Shown piece after piece: positions 34,437 to 46,535 of a stretch of DNA of 64,000 nucleotides; positions within the stretch are counted from its first letter, which is position 1; every line of letters begins with the position of its first letter. The translations under genes were made by a program, and so were the position numbers. This DNA comes from Dyella dinghuensis (lineage in GTDB: Bacteria; Pseudomonadota; Gammaproteobacteria; Xanthomonadales; Rhodanobacteraceae), in NCBI RefSeq assembly GCF_003977615.1, contig NZ_RYZR01000006.1, positions 372,001-436,000 on the forward strand, written 5' to 3'. The notes beneath the pieces are model-generated. The model saw nothing but the letters and a program-made list of their open reading frames with translations, was not told where the DNA came from and did not search any database.

Positions 34437-36470
34437 ATGAATGCCTCGGCAGTCGATTCCGTTCCCGCATCGGTGGAGCAGGACCTTCAGCGTATACGCC
34501 AGCTGCAAAACGACGGCCAGCACGCGCAGGCCTTGCAGGCTGCACATGCGTTAGCCAGCGACGTGCCGGACAATCGCGACGCGCTTTATCTGGCAGCAAG
34601 AAGCCAGCGCTATCTTGGAAAAATCGACGATGCGCTGAAAACGCTTGCACATCTCGAACATAGTCATCCGAATTTCAGTCGGCTGCATGAGGAACGTGGC
34701 CACTGCTACGTCGTCATGCGCGACGCACCGCGCGCCATCGACGCCTTGCTGCGTGCCGTCAACATCAATCCCGCGCTTCCTTCGAGCTGGAATCTTCTCG
34801 AAGGCCTATATCGCATGACCGGCGACAATGCCAATGCGGCGACGGCGGCTTCGCACGTTGCGACGCTCAAGCGTCTTGCACCGGAAGTTGTGAGCGCGAC
34901 CAGCTCGTTCGCCGATGGTGAACTTGATAGAGCCGAAAGCACCATTCGCCCTTATCTTCTGAGGGTCGGCAATGATGTGGAAGGTATGCGACTGCTTGCA
35001 CGCATCGGTCTGGCGCGCGATGTACTCGACGATGCAGAGATTCTGCTTGAAGCGGTGTTGAAGATCGCACCCAATTACCATCCTGCGCGCTTCGATTATG
35101 CGAGCGTACTGTTCGAACGGCATCAGTACCAACGTGCGCGCGAGGAGGTGGAAAAGCTGCTTGCCGCCGATCCTCGTCATCCCGATTACCGTGTGCTGTA
35201 TGCGAGTACGAGCGTGGGCCTTGGCGAACACGATCGCGCGATCGCGCTCTATCAGGAACTCCTGCGGGAAGCGCCGCAAGCGGCCGATCTGCATTTGTCG
35301 CTGGCCCATTCGCTAAAAACGCAGGGACGGCAGGCGGATGCGGTTGACGCGTATCGCGCTGCCATTGCTGCGCGACCCAACTTCGGCGATGCCTACTGGA
35401 GTCTCGCGAACCTCAAGACATATCGCTTCACAGATGAAGAAATCGCCTCCATGCGCGCGGAGGAAGCATCGCCGGCGACACCGCTAGTCGATCGCTATCA
35501 CTTGTGTTTCGCCTTGGGCAAAGCGTTCGAGGATCGCAGCGACTACGCCGAGTCATGGCGCTATTACGAACAAGGCAATTCGCTCAAGCGCTCCGAAAGC
35601 CGCTACCGCCCGGAGATCTTGGAGACCAATACGCGCAAACAGATCGAGGTCTGCACGCGCGAATTCTTCGTGAACCGAGCGAATGTCGGCGATCCAAGCC
35701 CGGATCCGATCTTCATCGTGGGACTGCCGCGCGCGGGTTCCACGCTGCTGGAGCAAATTCTCGCTTCGCATTCGCTAGTCGAGGGAACGCAGGAACTGGC
35801 CGACATTCCGCGTATCGTGGTCGATCTGCAGGGGCGCGATCCGGACCTCGACGATCCGCGCTATCCAGCTGTGCTCGCGGACATGAAGCCGGAAGACTTT
35901 CGTCGGCTCGGTGAAAAATATCTTCGCGATACGCGCATCTACCGCAGCGGAAAACCTTACTTCATCGACAAGATGCCGAACAATTTCCGGCATATCGGTC
36001 TGATTCATTTGATGCTGCCCAATGCAAAGATCATCGATGCGCGCCGCGAACCGATGGCATGCTGCTTCAGCAATCTCAAGCAGCTCTTTGCTACCGGGCA
36101 GGAGTTCACGTACAGCATTGAGGATATTGCGCGTTACTACCGCACGTATCTCGATGTGATGCAGCATTGGGACGAGGTGCTGCCCGGGCGTGTGTTGCGC
36201 GTTTACCACGAAGATGTCGTCGAAGACCTGGAAAGCAACGTGCGGCGCATTCTGGATTTCTGCGACCTGGCGTTCGAACCGGCGTGTCTGGAATTCCACA
36301 AGACCGAGCGCAGCGTGCGCACGGCAAGTTCCGAACAGGTACGTCGTCCGATTTTCCGCGACGGCCTGGATCAATGGGCGAAGTTCGAGTCTTACCTCGA
36401 CCCGCTCAAGGACATGCTTGGTGACGCGCTGGTGCGTTATCGAATGGATACCCCAGCGGCACGCCCCTGA
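34437..36470 (+). CDS. TPR-repeat sulfotransferase
   Basis: The 677-residue protein has about ten tetratricopeptide repeats in its first 330 residues (for example DALYLAARSQRYLGKIDDALKTLAHLEHSHP). A sulfotransferase domain follows: the 5'-phosphosulfate loop PIFIVGLPRAGSTLLEQILA near 425-445 and the 3'-phosphate region RREPMACCFSNLKQLF near 535. It should move sulfate from PAPS to an unknown acceptor, with the TPR part binding a protein partner. Such genes often sit beside TonB-dependent receptors in related bacteria, as here. The ATG has only AAGG 13 bases upstream. Confidence 0.9.
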   Translation: MNASAVDSVPASVEQDLQRIRQLQNDGQHAQALQAAHALASDVPDNRDALYLAARSQRYLGKIDDALKTLAHLEHSHPNFSRLHEERGHCYVVMRDAPRAIDALLRAVNINPALPSSWNLLEGLYRMTGDNANAATAASHVATLKRLAPEVVSATSSFADGELDRAESTIRPYLLRVGNDVEGMRLLARIGLARDVLDDAEILLEAVLKIAPNYHPARFDYASVLFERHQYQRAREEVEKLLAADPRHPDYRVLYASTSVGLGEHDRAIALYQELLREAPQAADLHLSLAHSLKTQGRQADAVDAYRAAIAARPNFGDAYWSLANLKTYRFTDEEIASMRAEEASPATPLVDRYHLCFALGKAFEDRSDYAESWRYYEQGNSLKRSESRYRPEILETNTRKQIEVCTREFFVNRANVGDPSPDPIFIVGLPRAGSTLLEQILASHSLVEGTQELADIPRIVVDLQGRDPDLDDPRYPAVLADMKPEDFRRLGEKYLRDTRIYRSGKPYFIDKMPNNFRHIGLIHLMLPNAKIIDARREPMACCFSNLKQLFATGQEFTYSIEDIARYYRTYLDVMQHWDEVLPGRVLRVYHEDVVEDLESNVRRILDFCDLAFEPACLEFHKTERSVRTASSEQVRRPIFRDGLDQWAKFESYLDPLKDMLGDALVRYRMDTPAARP

Positions 36471-36637
36471 ACCGACCGGACTCGCTACCCCTTGAATGGG
36501 GCGACCGTCCCAAAGCGTCTGTCGATTTGTCGCTCTCCCGTTCGTCGCTCACAGGGATAGCCTGTCGTTGGGCGCCGCCCAGCCAATCATGCACGCCTCG
36601 AACGTCTCGTCCGGGAGCGAAACAAGGGAGCAAACCG

Positions 36638-37345
36638 ATGAAAATGAACGCCAGTTTTTTCAGCTGTCTGGTTGCGTCAGGCGCGCTCGGCGTCATGACT
36701 GTCGCGACGACCGCGTCGGCTCAACAACCGCATAGTTACCCAAGCATGGCGCCGCTAGCCCAATATCTGATGGCCGATCAAGCCGCGGAAATCGCGCTGG
36801 CGAAAAGCGCGGCGCCACCCTCGATTTCCGATCATGCAACGGTGCTTGTCCTCCAGGCGCATGGCTATGTCACTGCGGTCAAAGGCACGAATGGATTCGT
36901 GTGTGCGGTCGAGCGCGGCTGGATGTCTCCCTTCGACGCGCCGCAATTCTGGAATCCAAAACTGCGCGGGCCGATTTGCTTCAATGCGGAGGCCGTCAAA
37001 TCCATCCTGCCCATCACGTACAAAAGAACAGCGCTGGTGCTCGCCGGGCAATCCAAAGACGAAATCAAAAAGGACATGACGGCGTTTGCGGCCAAACAAA
37101 TGCCGGCACTGCAACCGGGTGCCATGTCGTACATGATGTCCAAGCAAGCTTATCTCGACGACCAGTTCGGCCACTGGATGCCGCATTTGATGTTTTACAC
37201 GGCCACGAACGTGAATTGGGGCGCCGATCAGGATGGATCGCCCGTCATGTTGAATCCGCAGTTCCATGGCCAGCCCGAGCCCGTCAATGTGTTGATGATT
37301 CCTGTCGCCAAATGGTCGGACGGCTCCGCCGCGCAGAGCATGTGA
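36638..37345 (+). CDS. Exported protein of unknown function
   Basis: The 235-residue product begins MKMNASFFSCLVASGALGVM and ends its signal with TTASAQQ. AGGGAG lies seven bases before the ATG, which favours this start over an ATG 37 codons upstream. The mature part contains ATVLVLQAHGYVTAVKGTNG and FVCAVERGW, then PKLRGPICFNAEAVKSILP and FGHWMPHLMFYT. I recognise no named family. It may be periplasmic, and it is not obviously in an operon. Confidence 0.68.
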   Translation: MKMNASFFSCLVASGALGVMTVATTASAQQPHSYPSMAPLAQYLMADQAAEIALAKSAAPPSISDHATVLVLQAHGYVTAVKGTNGFVCAVERGWMSPFDAPQFWNPKLRGPICFNAEAVKSILPITYKRTALVLAGQSKDEIKKDMTAFAAKQMPALQPGAMSYMMSKQAYLDDQFGHWMPHLMFYTATNVNWGADQDGSPVMLNPQFHGQPEPVNVLMIPVAKWSDGSAAQSM

Positions 37346-37491
37346 TGGCTCGCGGCCGTTGCTGATCGCTACAGATGTCGGAAAACGTGAAGACGCCGCC
37401 TGGAATAAGCGGCGTGACATTCGGTGCGCGCTGGGTTTACATAAGGTCCTCCAGCCGCCGCACGAAACGGCATCCGAATTCGAGGCCCGCC

Positions 37492-37902
37492 ATGGAACCA
37501 TCGGAACGCATCGACCAGCTGATTGAGCAACTCACCGACTGGCGCGGCAAGACGTTTGCAGACCTGCGCAAAACCATTCTCGATGCCGATCCGGCGATCA
37601 TCGAGGAGTGGAAATACCGCGGAAGTCCGGTGTGGTATCGCGATGGCATGATCGCTGTCGCCAACGCCCACAAGGAAAAAGTGAAGATCACTTTTTCCCA
37701 TGGCGCGAAACTTCCAGACCCCGACAAACTTTTCAATGCCGGCCTGGAAGGCGGTGTGTGGCGGGCGATCGATTTTTTAGAAGGCGACAAGGTCAATAAG
37801 CGCGCCCTGAAAAACCTCATTCGTGCCGCTATTGAATACAACCAGAGCAAATCGAAAAAGAAGGCGCCTGCGGGCACTCCGGCGAAAAGTAAAAAGAAAT
37901 AA
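37492..37902 (+). CDS. DUF1801-domain protein
   Basis: The 136-residue protein fits the DUF1801 (YdhG-like) family: RIDQLIEQLTDWRGKTFADLRKTILDADPAI, EEWKYRGSPVWYRDGMIAVANAHKEKVKITF and LEGGVWRAIDFLEGD. The C-terminus is a lysine-rich tail (SKKKAPAGTPAKSKKK). The ATG has GAGG six bases upstream. The family is small and soluble with no known reaction; the basic tail could bind nucleic acid, but that is a guess. Confidence 0.85.
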   Translation: MEPSERIDQLIEQLTDWRGKTFADLRKTILDADPAIIEEWKYRGSPVWYRDGMIAVANAHKEKVKITFSHGAKLPDPDKLFNAGLEGGVWRAIDFLEGDKVNKRALKNLIRAAIEYNQSKSKKKAPAGTPAKSKKK

Positions 37903-37981
37903 ATCTGGTGTGAAGTGCTGCTTCAGATACGTCACATTGTCGAGCTTGAGCGCGGCGGTGCGACGTGACAGGATCATCCGC

Positions 37982-38431
37982 ATGAGCAGCAAACGCACCA
38001 CGGCGCAGCATCTGCGCGATCTCGCACGGTTGCGTCGCGTTCGCGATCAGATCGATCGTGACTACGCGCAGCCGCTGGATGTCGAAGCACTGGCCCACGG
38101 TGCGCACATGTCGGCCGGGCACCTCAGCCGACAGTTCCGGCTTGCCTACGGCGAGTCCCCGTATAGCTATTTGATGACGCGGCGCATCGAGCGTGCGATG
38201 GCGCTTCTGCGTCGTGGCGACCTGAGCGTTACCGACGTTTGCTTCGCTGTCGGTTGTTCATCGCTGGGCACCTTCAGTACCCGGTTTACCGAGCTGGTCG
38301 GTGTGTCGCCCAGCGCTTATCGGCGGCAGCAGGCGGACGCGGTAGTGGGTATTCCCTCGTGCATGGCCAAGCAGGTGATGCGACCGATCAGGAATCAAGA
38401 AGCAATCGCTTCGGAGCCAGAATTAAACTGA
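37982..38431 (+). CDS. AraC-family regulator, short form
   Basis: At 149 residues this is essentially only an AraC DNA-binding domain. The first helix-turn-helix is LDVEALAHGAHMSAGHLSRQFRLAYGESPYSYLMTRRIERAM and the second LSVTDVCFAVGCSSLGTFSTRFTELVGVSPSAYR. There is no separate ligand domain. The start MSSKRTTAQHLRDLARLRRVRD is the usual one for this small subgroup, which commonly precedes a VOC/glyoxalase gene, as here (37 bases downstream). It probably controls that gene; the signal is unknown. Confidence 0.88.
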   Translation: MSSKRTTAQHLRDLARLRRVRDQIDRDYAQPLDVEALAHGAHMSAGHLSRQFRLAYGESPYSYLMTRRIERAMALLRRGDLSVTDVCFAVGCSSLGTFSTRFTELVGVSPSAYRRQQADAVVGIPSCMAKQVMRPIRNQEAIASEPELN

Positions 38432-38468
38432 TCGCCATGGACATCACCAACCACTGAGAAAGGCCGCC

Positions 38469-38879
38469 ATGGATATCACTATTCATTCGAGTTTCCTCGC
38501 ACAGAACGATCCCGATGCTGCACTGAGTTTCTATCGCGACACGCTGGGCTTTGAAGTCCGCAACGATGTCGGATACGGCGGAAAGCGCTGGATCACGGTC
38601 GGCCCGGCAGGTCAGCCGGGCACGTCGATCGTGCTGTATCCGCCGGAAGCCAGCCCCGGTATCACCGACGACGAACGCCGCACGATTGCCGAGATGATGG
38701 CCAAGGGCACCTTCGGCATCGTTCTGCTGGCGACCAGAGACCTTGCGGGCGCGTTCGAGCGGTTGCAGGCTCGCGGCGCCGATATCGTCCAGGAACCGAC
38801 CGACCAGCCTTACGGCGTTCGCGACTGCGCTGTTCGCGATCCGGCCGGCAACATGATCCGCATTCAGCAGCTGCGCTGA
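38469..38879 (+). CDS. VOC/glyoxalase-family protein
   Basis: The 136-residue protein has two beta-alpha-beta-beta-beta halves of the vicinal-oxygen-chelate fold: FLAQNDPDAALSFYRDTLGFEVRND and FERLQARGADIVQEPTDQPYGVRDCAVRDPAGNMIRI. The C-terminal DPAGN is typical. It could be a lyase, a dioxygenase or an antibiotic-binding protein. AAGG lies seven bases upstream of the ATG. It forms a likely operon with the AraC-type regulator in front of it. Confidence 0.85.
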   Translation: MDITIHSSFLAQNDPDAALSFYRDTLGFEVRNDVGYGGKRWITVGPAGQPGTSIVLYPPEASPGITDDERRTIAEMMAKGTFGIVLLATRDLAGAFERLQARGADIVQEPTDQPYGVRDCAVRDPAGNMIRIQQLR

Positions 38880-38908
38880 GTCAATGCCTTGTCTGTGCCA
38901 TGGCCCAA

Positions 38909-39940
38909 CTAACGATGTGCAGCGTTTAAGGTTTCCTGGAAAAACGTGACCACTTCCGCATTGAACATCCTATGGAATGCGGCGCGATCGAACCCCGCGG
39001 GATCGACGCAGATCGACGGAACGATCGAAGCAAGATGCGCACTGCACGGCGGCAGAAAATCATAGTGCCCGGCGCCGGGCACCAGGTGATATTCGGGCGG
39101 TGTCGGTAACGCGTTGCGCACGACGTCTTCGAACCAGGGCCTTGGCTGATGTTGATCATTCGCGGCGCCCCATAGCTGTACCGGAACACGTACGTTCTCA
39201 AGACCCGCTTTGTCGAACGCATAACCGAAAGCCGGGGCGGCCACCACAATGGCTTTTATTCGAGGATCGGCGATCCATGCATGCGGTGGCACATCGTTGA
39301 ATATCGTCGCCGCAGAAGCGCCGCCGTTCTTTATCGCCTGGCATAGATCATGGGTTGGATTGGCGTGGCAATAATCGCCAGTTTTGCCAAGATCCGGCAC
39401 GCCACCGGCTGCAACCAGCACTGTGAATCCACCGTTGGAAAAACCGAATGCGCCGATCTTTTGCGGATTCAGCCGCGCATGGTCGGGCCATGCTTGAAGC
39501 ATGTAGGTGATGGCGCGCTGCAGCTGCGCAGGACGGCGCCAAAGTTTGAGCACCTGGCTCTGATCGGCGCCGCTGTCGCCGCGATGACTGATCGCAGCCA
39601 CGACAAAACCCGCGCGCGCAAGCGCAACGGCCGTGTCGTAGTGGCTGACGAACGATCCGCCGCCACCGTGAGAGATGACGACAAGCGGAAGATTGCGTCC
39701 CTTCACCGGCGCGCCTGACGCCGCGATACCTTGCTCGAACGGCTCCGTCCCGCCGCTAACGACGGGCGCATCGGTGGGATACCAGACGCCAAGATCCAGA
39801 GGCGGCTCGTTCCCGTTCGGGATTTCCAGCTTCTGAAATCCCACGTTGCTTGCGCCTTGATGCGCCTGGGCACCCGTATGCACCAACAGCAACACCGCGA
39901 AAATCAGGGCTAGCCGAAGCAGGTATCGATTCCTGGGCAT
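38909..39940 (-). CDS. Exported alpha/beta hydrolase, dienelactone/PAF-hydrolase-like
   Basis: The 343-residue protein has a signal peptide (LLRLALIFAVLLLVHTGAQA) and an alpha/beta hydrolase body. LPLVVISHGGGGSFVSHYD forms the oxyanion region, GAFGFSNGGFTVLV carries the nucleophile Ser, and GAGHYDFL provides the probable His. Similar proteins are called predicted dienelactone hydrolases or acetylhydrolases. It should act in the periplasm on a small ester. It is a single gene, 29 bases from the convergent VOC stop. Confidence 0.82.
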   Translation of the reverse strand: MPRNRYLLRLALIFAVLLLVHTGAQAHQGASNVGFQKLEIPNGNEPPLDLGVWYPTDAPVVSGGTEPFEQGIAASGAPVKGRNLPLVVISHGGGGSFVSHYDTAVALARAGFVVAAISHRGDSGADQSQVLKLWRRPAQLQRAITYMLQAWPDHARLNPQKIGAFGFSNGGFTVLVAAGGVPDLGKTGDYCHANPTHDLCQAIKNGGASAATIFNDVPPHAWIADPRIKAIVVAAPAFGYAFDKAGLENVRVPVQLWGAANDQHQPRPWFEDVVRNALPTPPEYHLVPGAGHYDFLPPCSAHLASIVPSICVDPAGFDRAAFHRMFNAEVVTFFQETLNAAHR

Positions 39941-40036
39941 GGATGCGGTCGCTTCTCTGCGGGATGAAGGATGACTATGCCACTACAACGGGTCTGCTGG
40001 ATAACGGATTGGTTCTATGGGAAGGCGCTGGAATTG

Positions 40037-40063
40037 GACGTTTGCTATCGAAGCAAAACGGAT
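40037..40063. repeat. Dispersed short palindromic repeat, copy 1 (degenerate)
   Basis: GACGTTTGCTATCGAAGCAAAACGGATA is a decayed form of the element TGTCCGCTTTCGACNCAAAGCGGACA seen more clearly at 42151. It sits in the 239-base gap before the M61 peptidase gene. Confidence 0.5.
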
Positions 40064-40179
40064 ACCATCGTGAGCAAGTCACGCGCCGCCACGGCAAGAT
40101 GCCATCAGTCGCTATCCCCAGCAGGTAGGCGCGGTGCTAAGTTGCAGAATCATTCTTTCGCTCGCCGGAGTTCTTCATC

Positions 40180-42126
40180 ATGTCTCGTGTCCCTGCCGTT
40201 GCCACGCGTCGCAATTTTTCGCGCCTCGCCTTGACCATCGCGATGGCCCTCGCGGCCGCCGGCGCCACGGCGCAGCAAACGCGCTCGGACAGCGTGCCGC
40301 CGCCGCAGGACACGCCCTACCTCGGCACCGTATCGCTGCAAGTCGATGCCAGCGACACCGTGCAGGGCATTTTTCGCGCCCATGAAACCATTCCGGTGAA
40401 AGCCGGCGCGCTCACGCTGCTGTATCCGCAGTGGATTCCCGGCGATCACTCGCCGACCGGTCCAATCAGCATGCTTGCCGGGCTGCAAATTACCGCGAAT
40501 GGTAAACGCATTGCGTGGAAGCGCGACGAATACAACGTGTACGCGTTTCATCTCGACGTGCCGGATGGCGTGTCGAGCATCGATGTGTCGTTCCAGTACC
40601 TGTCTGGCCGCACCGATAACGAAGGATTCGAAATCACCGACCGCATGATGGATCTGGAGTGGAGCAAGATGGTGCTCTATCCGGCCGGTTATTTTTCGCG
40701 CGACATTACGTTTGCACCGAGCGTGACGTTGGCGCACGGCTGGCAGCTCGGCACAGCGCTGGAGACGGCTTCGCAATCGGGCGACGTTGTCACGTTCAAA
40801 CCGGTGACGCTCAATAACCTGGTCGATTCGCCGATCTACGCGGGCCGGTACTTCAAGCGTGTCGATCTGAATCCGGGCGGTGACGCGCCGGTGCATCTGG
40901 ATATCGTCGCAGACGCGCCGAAGTATCTGGAGATGACGCCGGAGCAGCTGAAGGTGCATCGCGCGCTCGTGACGCAGGCCGTGAAGTTGTTCGGCTCGCA
41001 TCACTACGATCATTACGATTTCCTCTTCTCGCTCTCCGATCAATTGGGTGGAAACGGTACGGAGCACCACCAGTCCAGCGAGAACGGTCTGGGCGCCGAC
41101 TACTTCACCGCATGGAGCGACGCCGCACCGGATCGCGATTTGCTGGCGCACGAATACACTCATTCGTGGAACGGCAAGTTCCGTCGTCCCGCCGATTTGT
41201 GGACGCCCAACTTCAATGTTCCGATGGGCGATTCGTTACTGTGGGTGTACGAAGGACAGACGCAATACTGGGGCTTCGTGCTGACCGCGCGCTCCGGCAT
41301 GTGGAACGCGGAGCAATTCCGCGACGCCGTCGCCATGGACGTGGCCAACTATGAGCGCAATCGCGTCGGCTTCCAGTGGCGTACGCTCGAAGACACCACC
41401 AATGACGCAACGGCCGCGCGCCGTTCAAGCTTGCCGTACCGCAGCTGGCAGATGAGCGAGGATTACTACAGCGGCGGCCAGATGATGTGGTTCGCGGTCG
41501 ACGCGAAAATTCGCTCGCTCACACACGACCACAAATCGCTGGACGATTTCGCGCATGCGTTCTTCGGTGTGGACAACGGCAGCTATGTCACCAAGACGTA
41601 CACATTCGATGATGTGGTTTCCGCATTGAACGGCGTCGCACCCTACGACTGGGCGACTTTCCTTCATGCACACGTCGATGAACTCAATCCGCCGTTCGCG
41701 AGCGATTTCGAGGCAACCGGCTGGAAACTCGTTTATACCGATAAGGAAAGCGAGTACGAGAAGCAATACAACGATCGCCCGCAATCGTCGCGCCACTTGT
41801 ACAACTTCGCCTGGTCGATCGGCCTGACGATGACGGACAAGGGTGAAGTCAACGACGTACGCTGGAACGGACCGGCGTTCAAGGCGGGCGTCAGCACCGG
41901 CGCGACGGTGGTTGCGGTAAACGGCCAGGATTATTCGAGCGATGTGCTGAAGAGTGCGATTGCGGCCGCCAAGGGCAGCAGCGCACCGATCCAGCTGCTG
42001 CTGAAGTATCAGGGCGGTTTTCGCACGGTGCCCGTGGATTATCACGACGGCTTGCAATATCCGCACCTGGTGCGCATCGAGGGAACGCCCGACTACTTGA
42101 GCGAAATCGGCGCAGCGCGGAAGTAA
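40180..42126 (+). CDS. M61 family metallo-aminopeptidase with PDZ domain
   Basis: The 648-residue protein has a signal peptide (RLALTIAMALAAAGATAQ), an N-terminal beta domain and a gluzincin catalytic domain with HEYTH at 324-328 and LLWVYEGQTQYWG, where the Glu should be the third zinc ligand. A C-terminal PDZ domain (about 555-630, with GPAFKAGVSTGATVVAVNGQDY) follows. M61 enzymes such as the Sphingomonas glycyl aminopeptidase remove small N-terminal residues. It is probably periplasmic. GGAG lies ten bases before the ATG. Confidence 0.92.
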   Translation: MSRVPAVATRRNFSRLALTIAMALAAAGATAQQTRSDSVPPPQDTPYLGTVSLQVDASDTVQGIFRAHETIPVKAGALTLLYPQWIPGDHSPTGPISMLAGLQITANGKRIAWKRDEYNVYAFHLDVPDGVSSIDVSFQYLSGRTDNEGFEITDRMMDLEWSKMVLYPAGYFSRDITFAPSVTLAHGWQLGTALETASQSGDVVTFKPVTLNNLVDSPIYAGRYFKRVDLNPGGDAPVHLDIVADAPKYLEMTPEQLKVHRALVTQAVKLFGSHHYDHYDFLFSLSDQLGGNGTEHHQSSENGLGADYFTAWSDAAPDRDLLAHEYTHSWNGKFRRPADLWTPNFNVPMGDSLLWVYEGQTQYWGFVLTARSGMWNAEQFRDAVAMDVANYERNRVGFQWRTLEDTTNDATAARRSSLPYRSWQMSEDYYSGGQMMWFAVDAKIRSLTHDHKSLDDFAHAFFGVDNGSYVTKTYTFDDVVSALNGVAPYDWATFLHAHVDELNPPFASDFEATGWKLVYTDKESEYEKQYNDRPQSSRHLYNFAWSIGLTMTDKGEVNDVRWNGPAFKAGVSTGATVVAVNGQDYSSDVLKSAIAAAKGSSAPIQLLLKYQGGFRTVPVDYHDGLQYPHLVRIEGTPDYLSEIGAARK

Positions 42127-42150
42127 GCGGCATCAACGTTAGTAACGGCA

Positions 42151-42176
42151 TGTCCGCTTTCGACGCAAAGCGGACA
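42151..42176. repeat. Dispersed short palindromic repeat, copy 2
   Basis: TGTCCGCTTT and AAAGCGGACA form a perfect 10-bp stem around CGACGC, between the M61 stop and the convergent membrane-protein stop. It may also act as a terminator, but there is no T tract. Confidence 0.75.
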
Positions 42177-42210
42177 TCGCCTGGACGTGAAGCAAAGATA
42201 TTTTCCCGCT

Positions 42211-42879
42211 TCATTCGCGTTCGAAACGCACAATCTCTTCGAGCATGATCTCGGCGCGTTTCACCGCGCTACTTGCGAAGCTGTCTTCCAGCCAGCGGCG
42301 ATACCCCAGCCAGCGCACCACCGCATAGGCGATAGCAACCACTGCCAGCGACGCAGCAGCGCACAGCAGCAGCCAGGGCAGCGTGCCCGTCAGCCTGCTC
42401 CACAGATCGACACCGGCACGATCCATGCCGTATTGAATGAACATGAGCATCACCGGTATCCAGATGATGCTGCCCAGCACAGCGAATACCGGTGCCTCTA
42501 CCTTCACTCGCCACGCGCGCAGTCGCGCGACACGGCGCTGGATCTCCAGCACGGGAGCGGTGTAGTCGATGGCTTGAACGAGGGATAGCACACGCGCGGG
42601 GAAAATGATCTCCAACGTGCCGAAAGCCTGGACCGCAATGCCGCACGCCATCGCTTGCCACACATGCGCATGCGTCGACCAAAAACGGATACCCCACAGC
42701 ATGATGGCGATGCCGAGCGCCATCTGTGCCGCCTGCCCCCATACCAGCGGCCGCAGTCCGCGACGCAAACGGTCCGACTGGCCGCCGCGGAAAATCTGCA
42801 AGTTCATCGCGTGCTGGCGATCCAGTCGCACGCTAAGTTCCTGCCAGGCCTGCTTCATCTCATCCAGTTCCATCGTCAT
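42211..42879 (-). CDS. Membrane protein coupled to an ECF sigma factor (possible anti-sigma role)
   Basis: The 222-residue protein has a soluble N-terminal part (MELDEMKQAWQELSVRLDRQ) and four hydrophobic helices between about 45 and 195. A basic/acidic C-terminal tail follows. It overlaps the ECF sigma gene by four bases (ATGA). That position is typical of anti-sigma factors, and the N-terminus is the part that could bind sigma. However, I see no zinc-binding ZAS motif, so the role is inferred from context only. Similar proteins are annotated as hypothetical. Confidence 0.7.
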   Translation of the reverse strand: MTMELDEMKQAWQELSVRLDRQHAMNLQIFRGGQSDRLRRGLRPLVWGQAAQMALGIAIMLWGIRFWSTHAHVWQAMACGIAVQAFGTLEIIFPARVLSLVQAIDYTAPVLEIQRRVARLRAWRVKVEAPVFAVLGSIIWIPVMLMFIQYGMDRAGVDLWSRLTGTLPWLLLCAAASLAVVAIAYAVVRWLGYRRWLEDSFASSAVKRAEIMLEEIVRFERE

Positions 42880-43400
42880 GCTCCCGCCGTCGCTGCGCCG
42901 ACCATTTGTCCACGCAACGTCTGCTTGATGCGGCCGATCTTGGTGGCCACGTTGGTTTCCGTAATGCCCAGAATCTGGGCAATCTCTGCATAGGATTTGT
43001 CTTCGAGGTACAGCAGGATCAGCGCACGATCGAGTGCACCGAGCTGACCGATGAAGGTGTAGAGGACGGTCAATCGCTCGTCCTGTTCCGGCGCGGGTTC
43101 GGTGCCGATATGGTCCAGGTGATGCTGTTCGAGCGGCTCCACTTTTCCGGTCAGGTCACCCTTTCCCCTGCGCAACTGCGAGATCGCCACATTCAATGCC
43201 ACCCGGTAAAGCCAGGTGGAAAACTTCGCCTTCGCAGGGTCGAAAAGGGCGAACGAACGCCACGCCTGCAGACCTATTTCCTGCGCCAGGTCGCGCCGGT
43301 CCTCGGCATGCTGCGTATACAAACCGGCCACCTTGAACACGATGCCCTCGTGCTCGCGTAGCAGAGTTTGGAAGCGTCCTTGGTCCGGGCGGTGGCGCAT
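42876..43400 (-). CDS. ECF-type RNA polymerase sigma factor
   Basis: The 174-residue protein has sigma region 2 (FQTLLREHEGIVFKVAGLYTQHAEDRRDLAQEIGLQAWRSFALFDPAKAKFSTWLYRVALNVA). Region 4 ends in the helix-turn-helix KSYAEIAQILGITETNVATKIGRIKQTLRG. It directs RNA polymerase to an unknown set of promoters. It lies upstream of and overlaps the membrane-protein gene, its likely controller. The start ATG follows GTTCGCGAAC-rich sequence without a strong ribosome site. Confidence 0.92.
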   Translation of the reverse strand: MRHRPDQGRFQTLLREHEGIVFKVAGLYTQHAEDRRDLAQEIGLQAWRSFALFDPAKAKFSTWLYRVALNVAISQLRRGKGDLTGKVEPLEQHHLDHIGTEPAPEQDERLTVLYTFIGQLGALDRALILLYLEDKSYAEIAQILGITETNVATKIGRIKQTLRGQMVGAATAGA

Positions 43401-43758
43401 GTTCGCTCGCGTGGTCTTCGGCTCCCTCCATGATTCGCAGAACGCGGGAAAAAATCACAGTCCCCACGCCCCGTCCTGCCCCTAGGGGAGCCAGGGGTCT
43501 CACGGCGTGATTTGTGGGGCATATGTTAGGTAGCGCCCCAGCTTTGATCGGCGCATTGGCAAAGTTCGGGCCTGCCGGGGGCTACGCCAGCAATGGCGCT
43601 ATGGGCAAAAAAAACGATGGTTACCCGTTGGGATAACCATCGCTGATTTACGGCCGAAGGCGATTGACTGTCACCGTGCCATCGCATGAAACAAAACATC
43701 CGATTCATGCGACGGCCTACATGTCACTCCAAATACCTTCCTAAGGCGTTCTACAAAC
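43401..43758. other. Intergenic region between the ECF sigma gene and katG
   Basis: About 360 bases. It holds the katG terminator (43605-43642) and the upstream region of the sigma gene. Nothing else is evident apart from a GC-rich hairpin (CCCCTAGGGG) at about 43480-43489. Confidence 0.5.
43605..43642 (-). terminator. Rho-independent terminator of katG
   Basis: On the minus strand CGATGGTTA pairs with TAACCATCG around a 10-base loop and is followed by eight T. It lies 116 bases beyond the katG stop. Confidence 0.9.
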
Positions 43759-46535
<2,777 letters not shown>

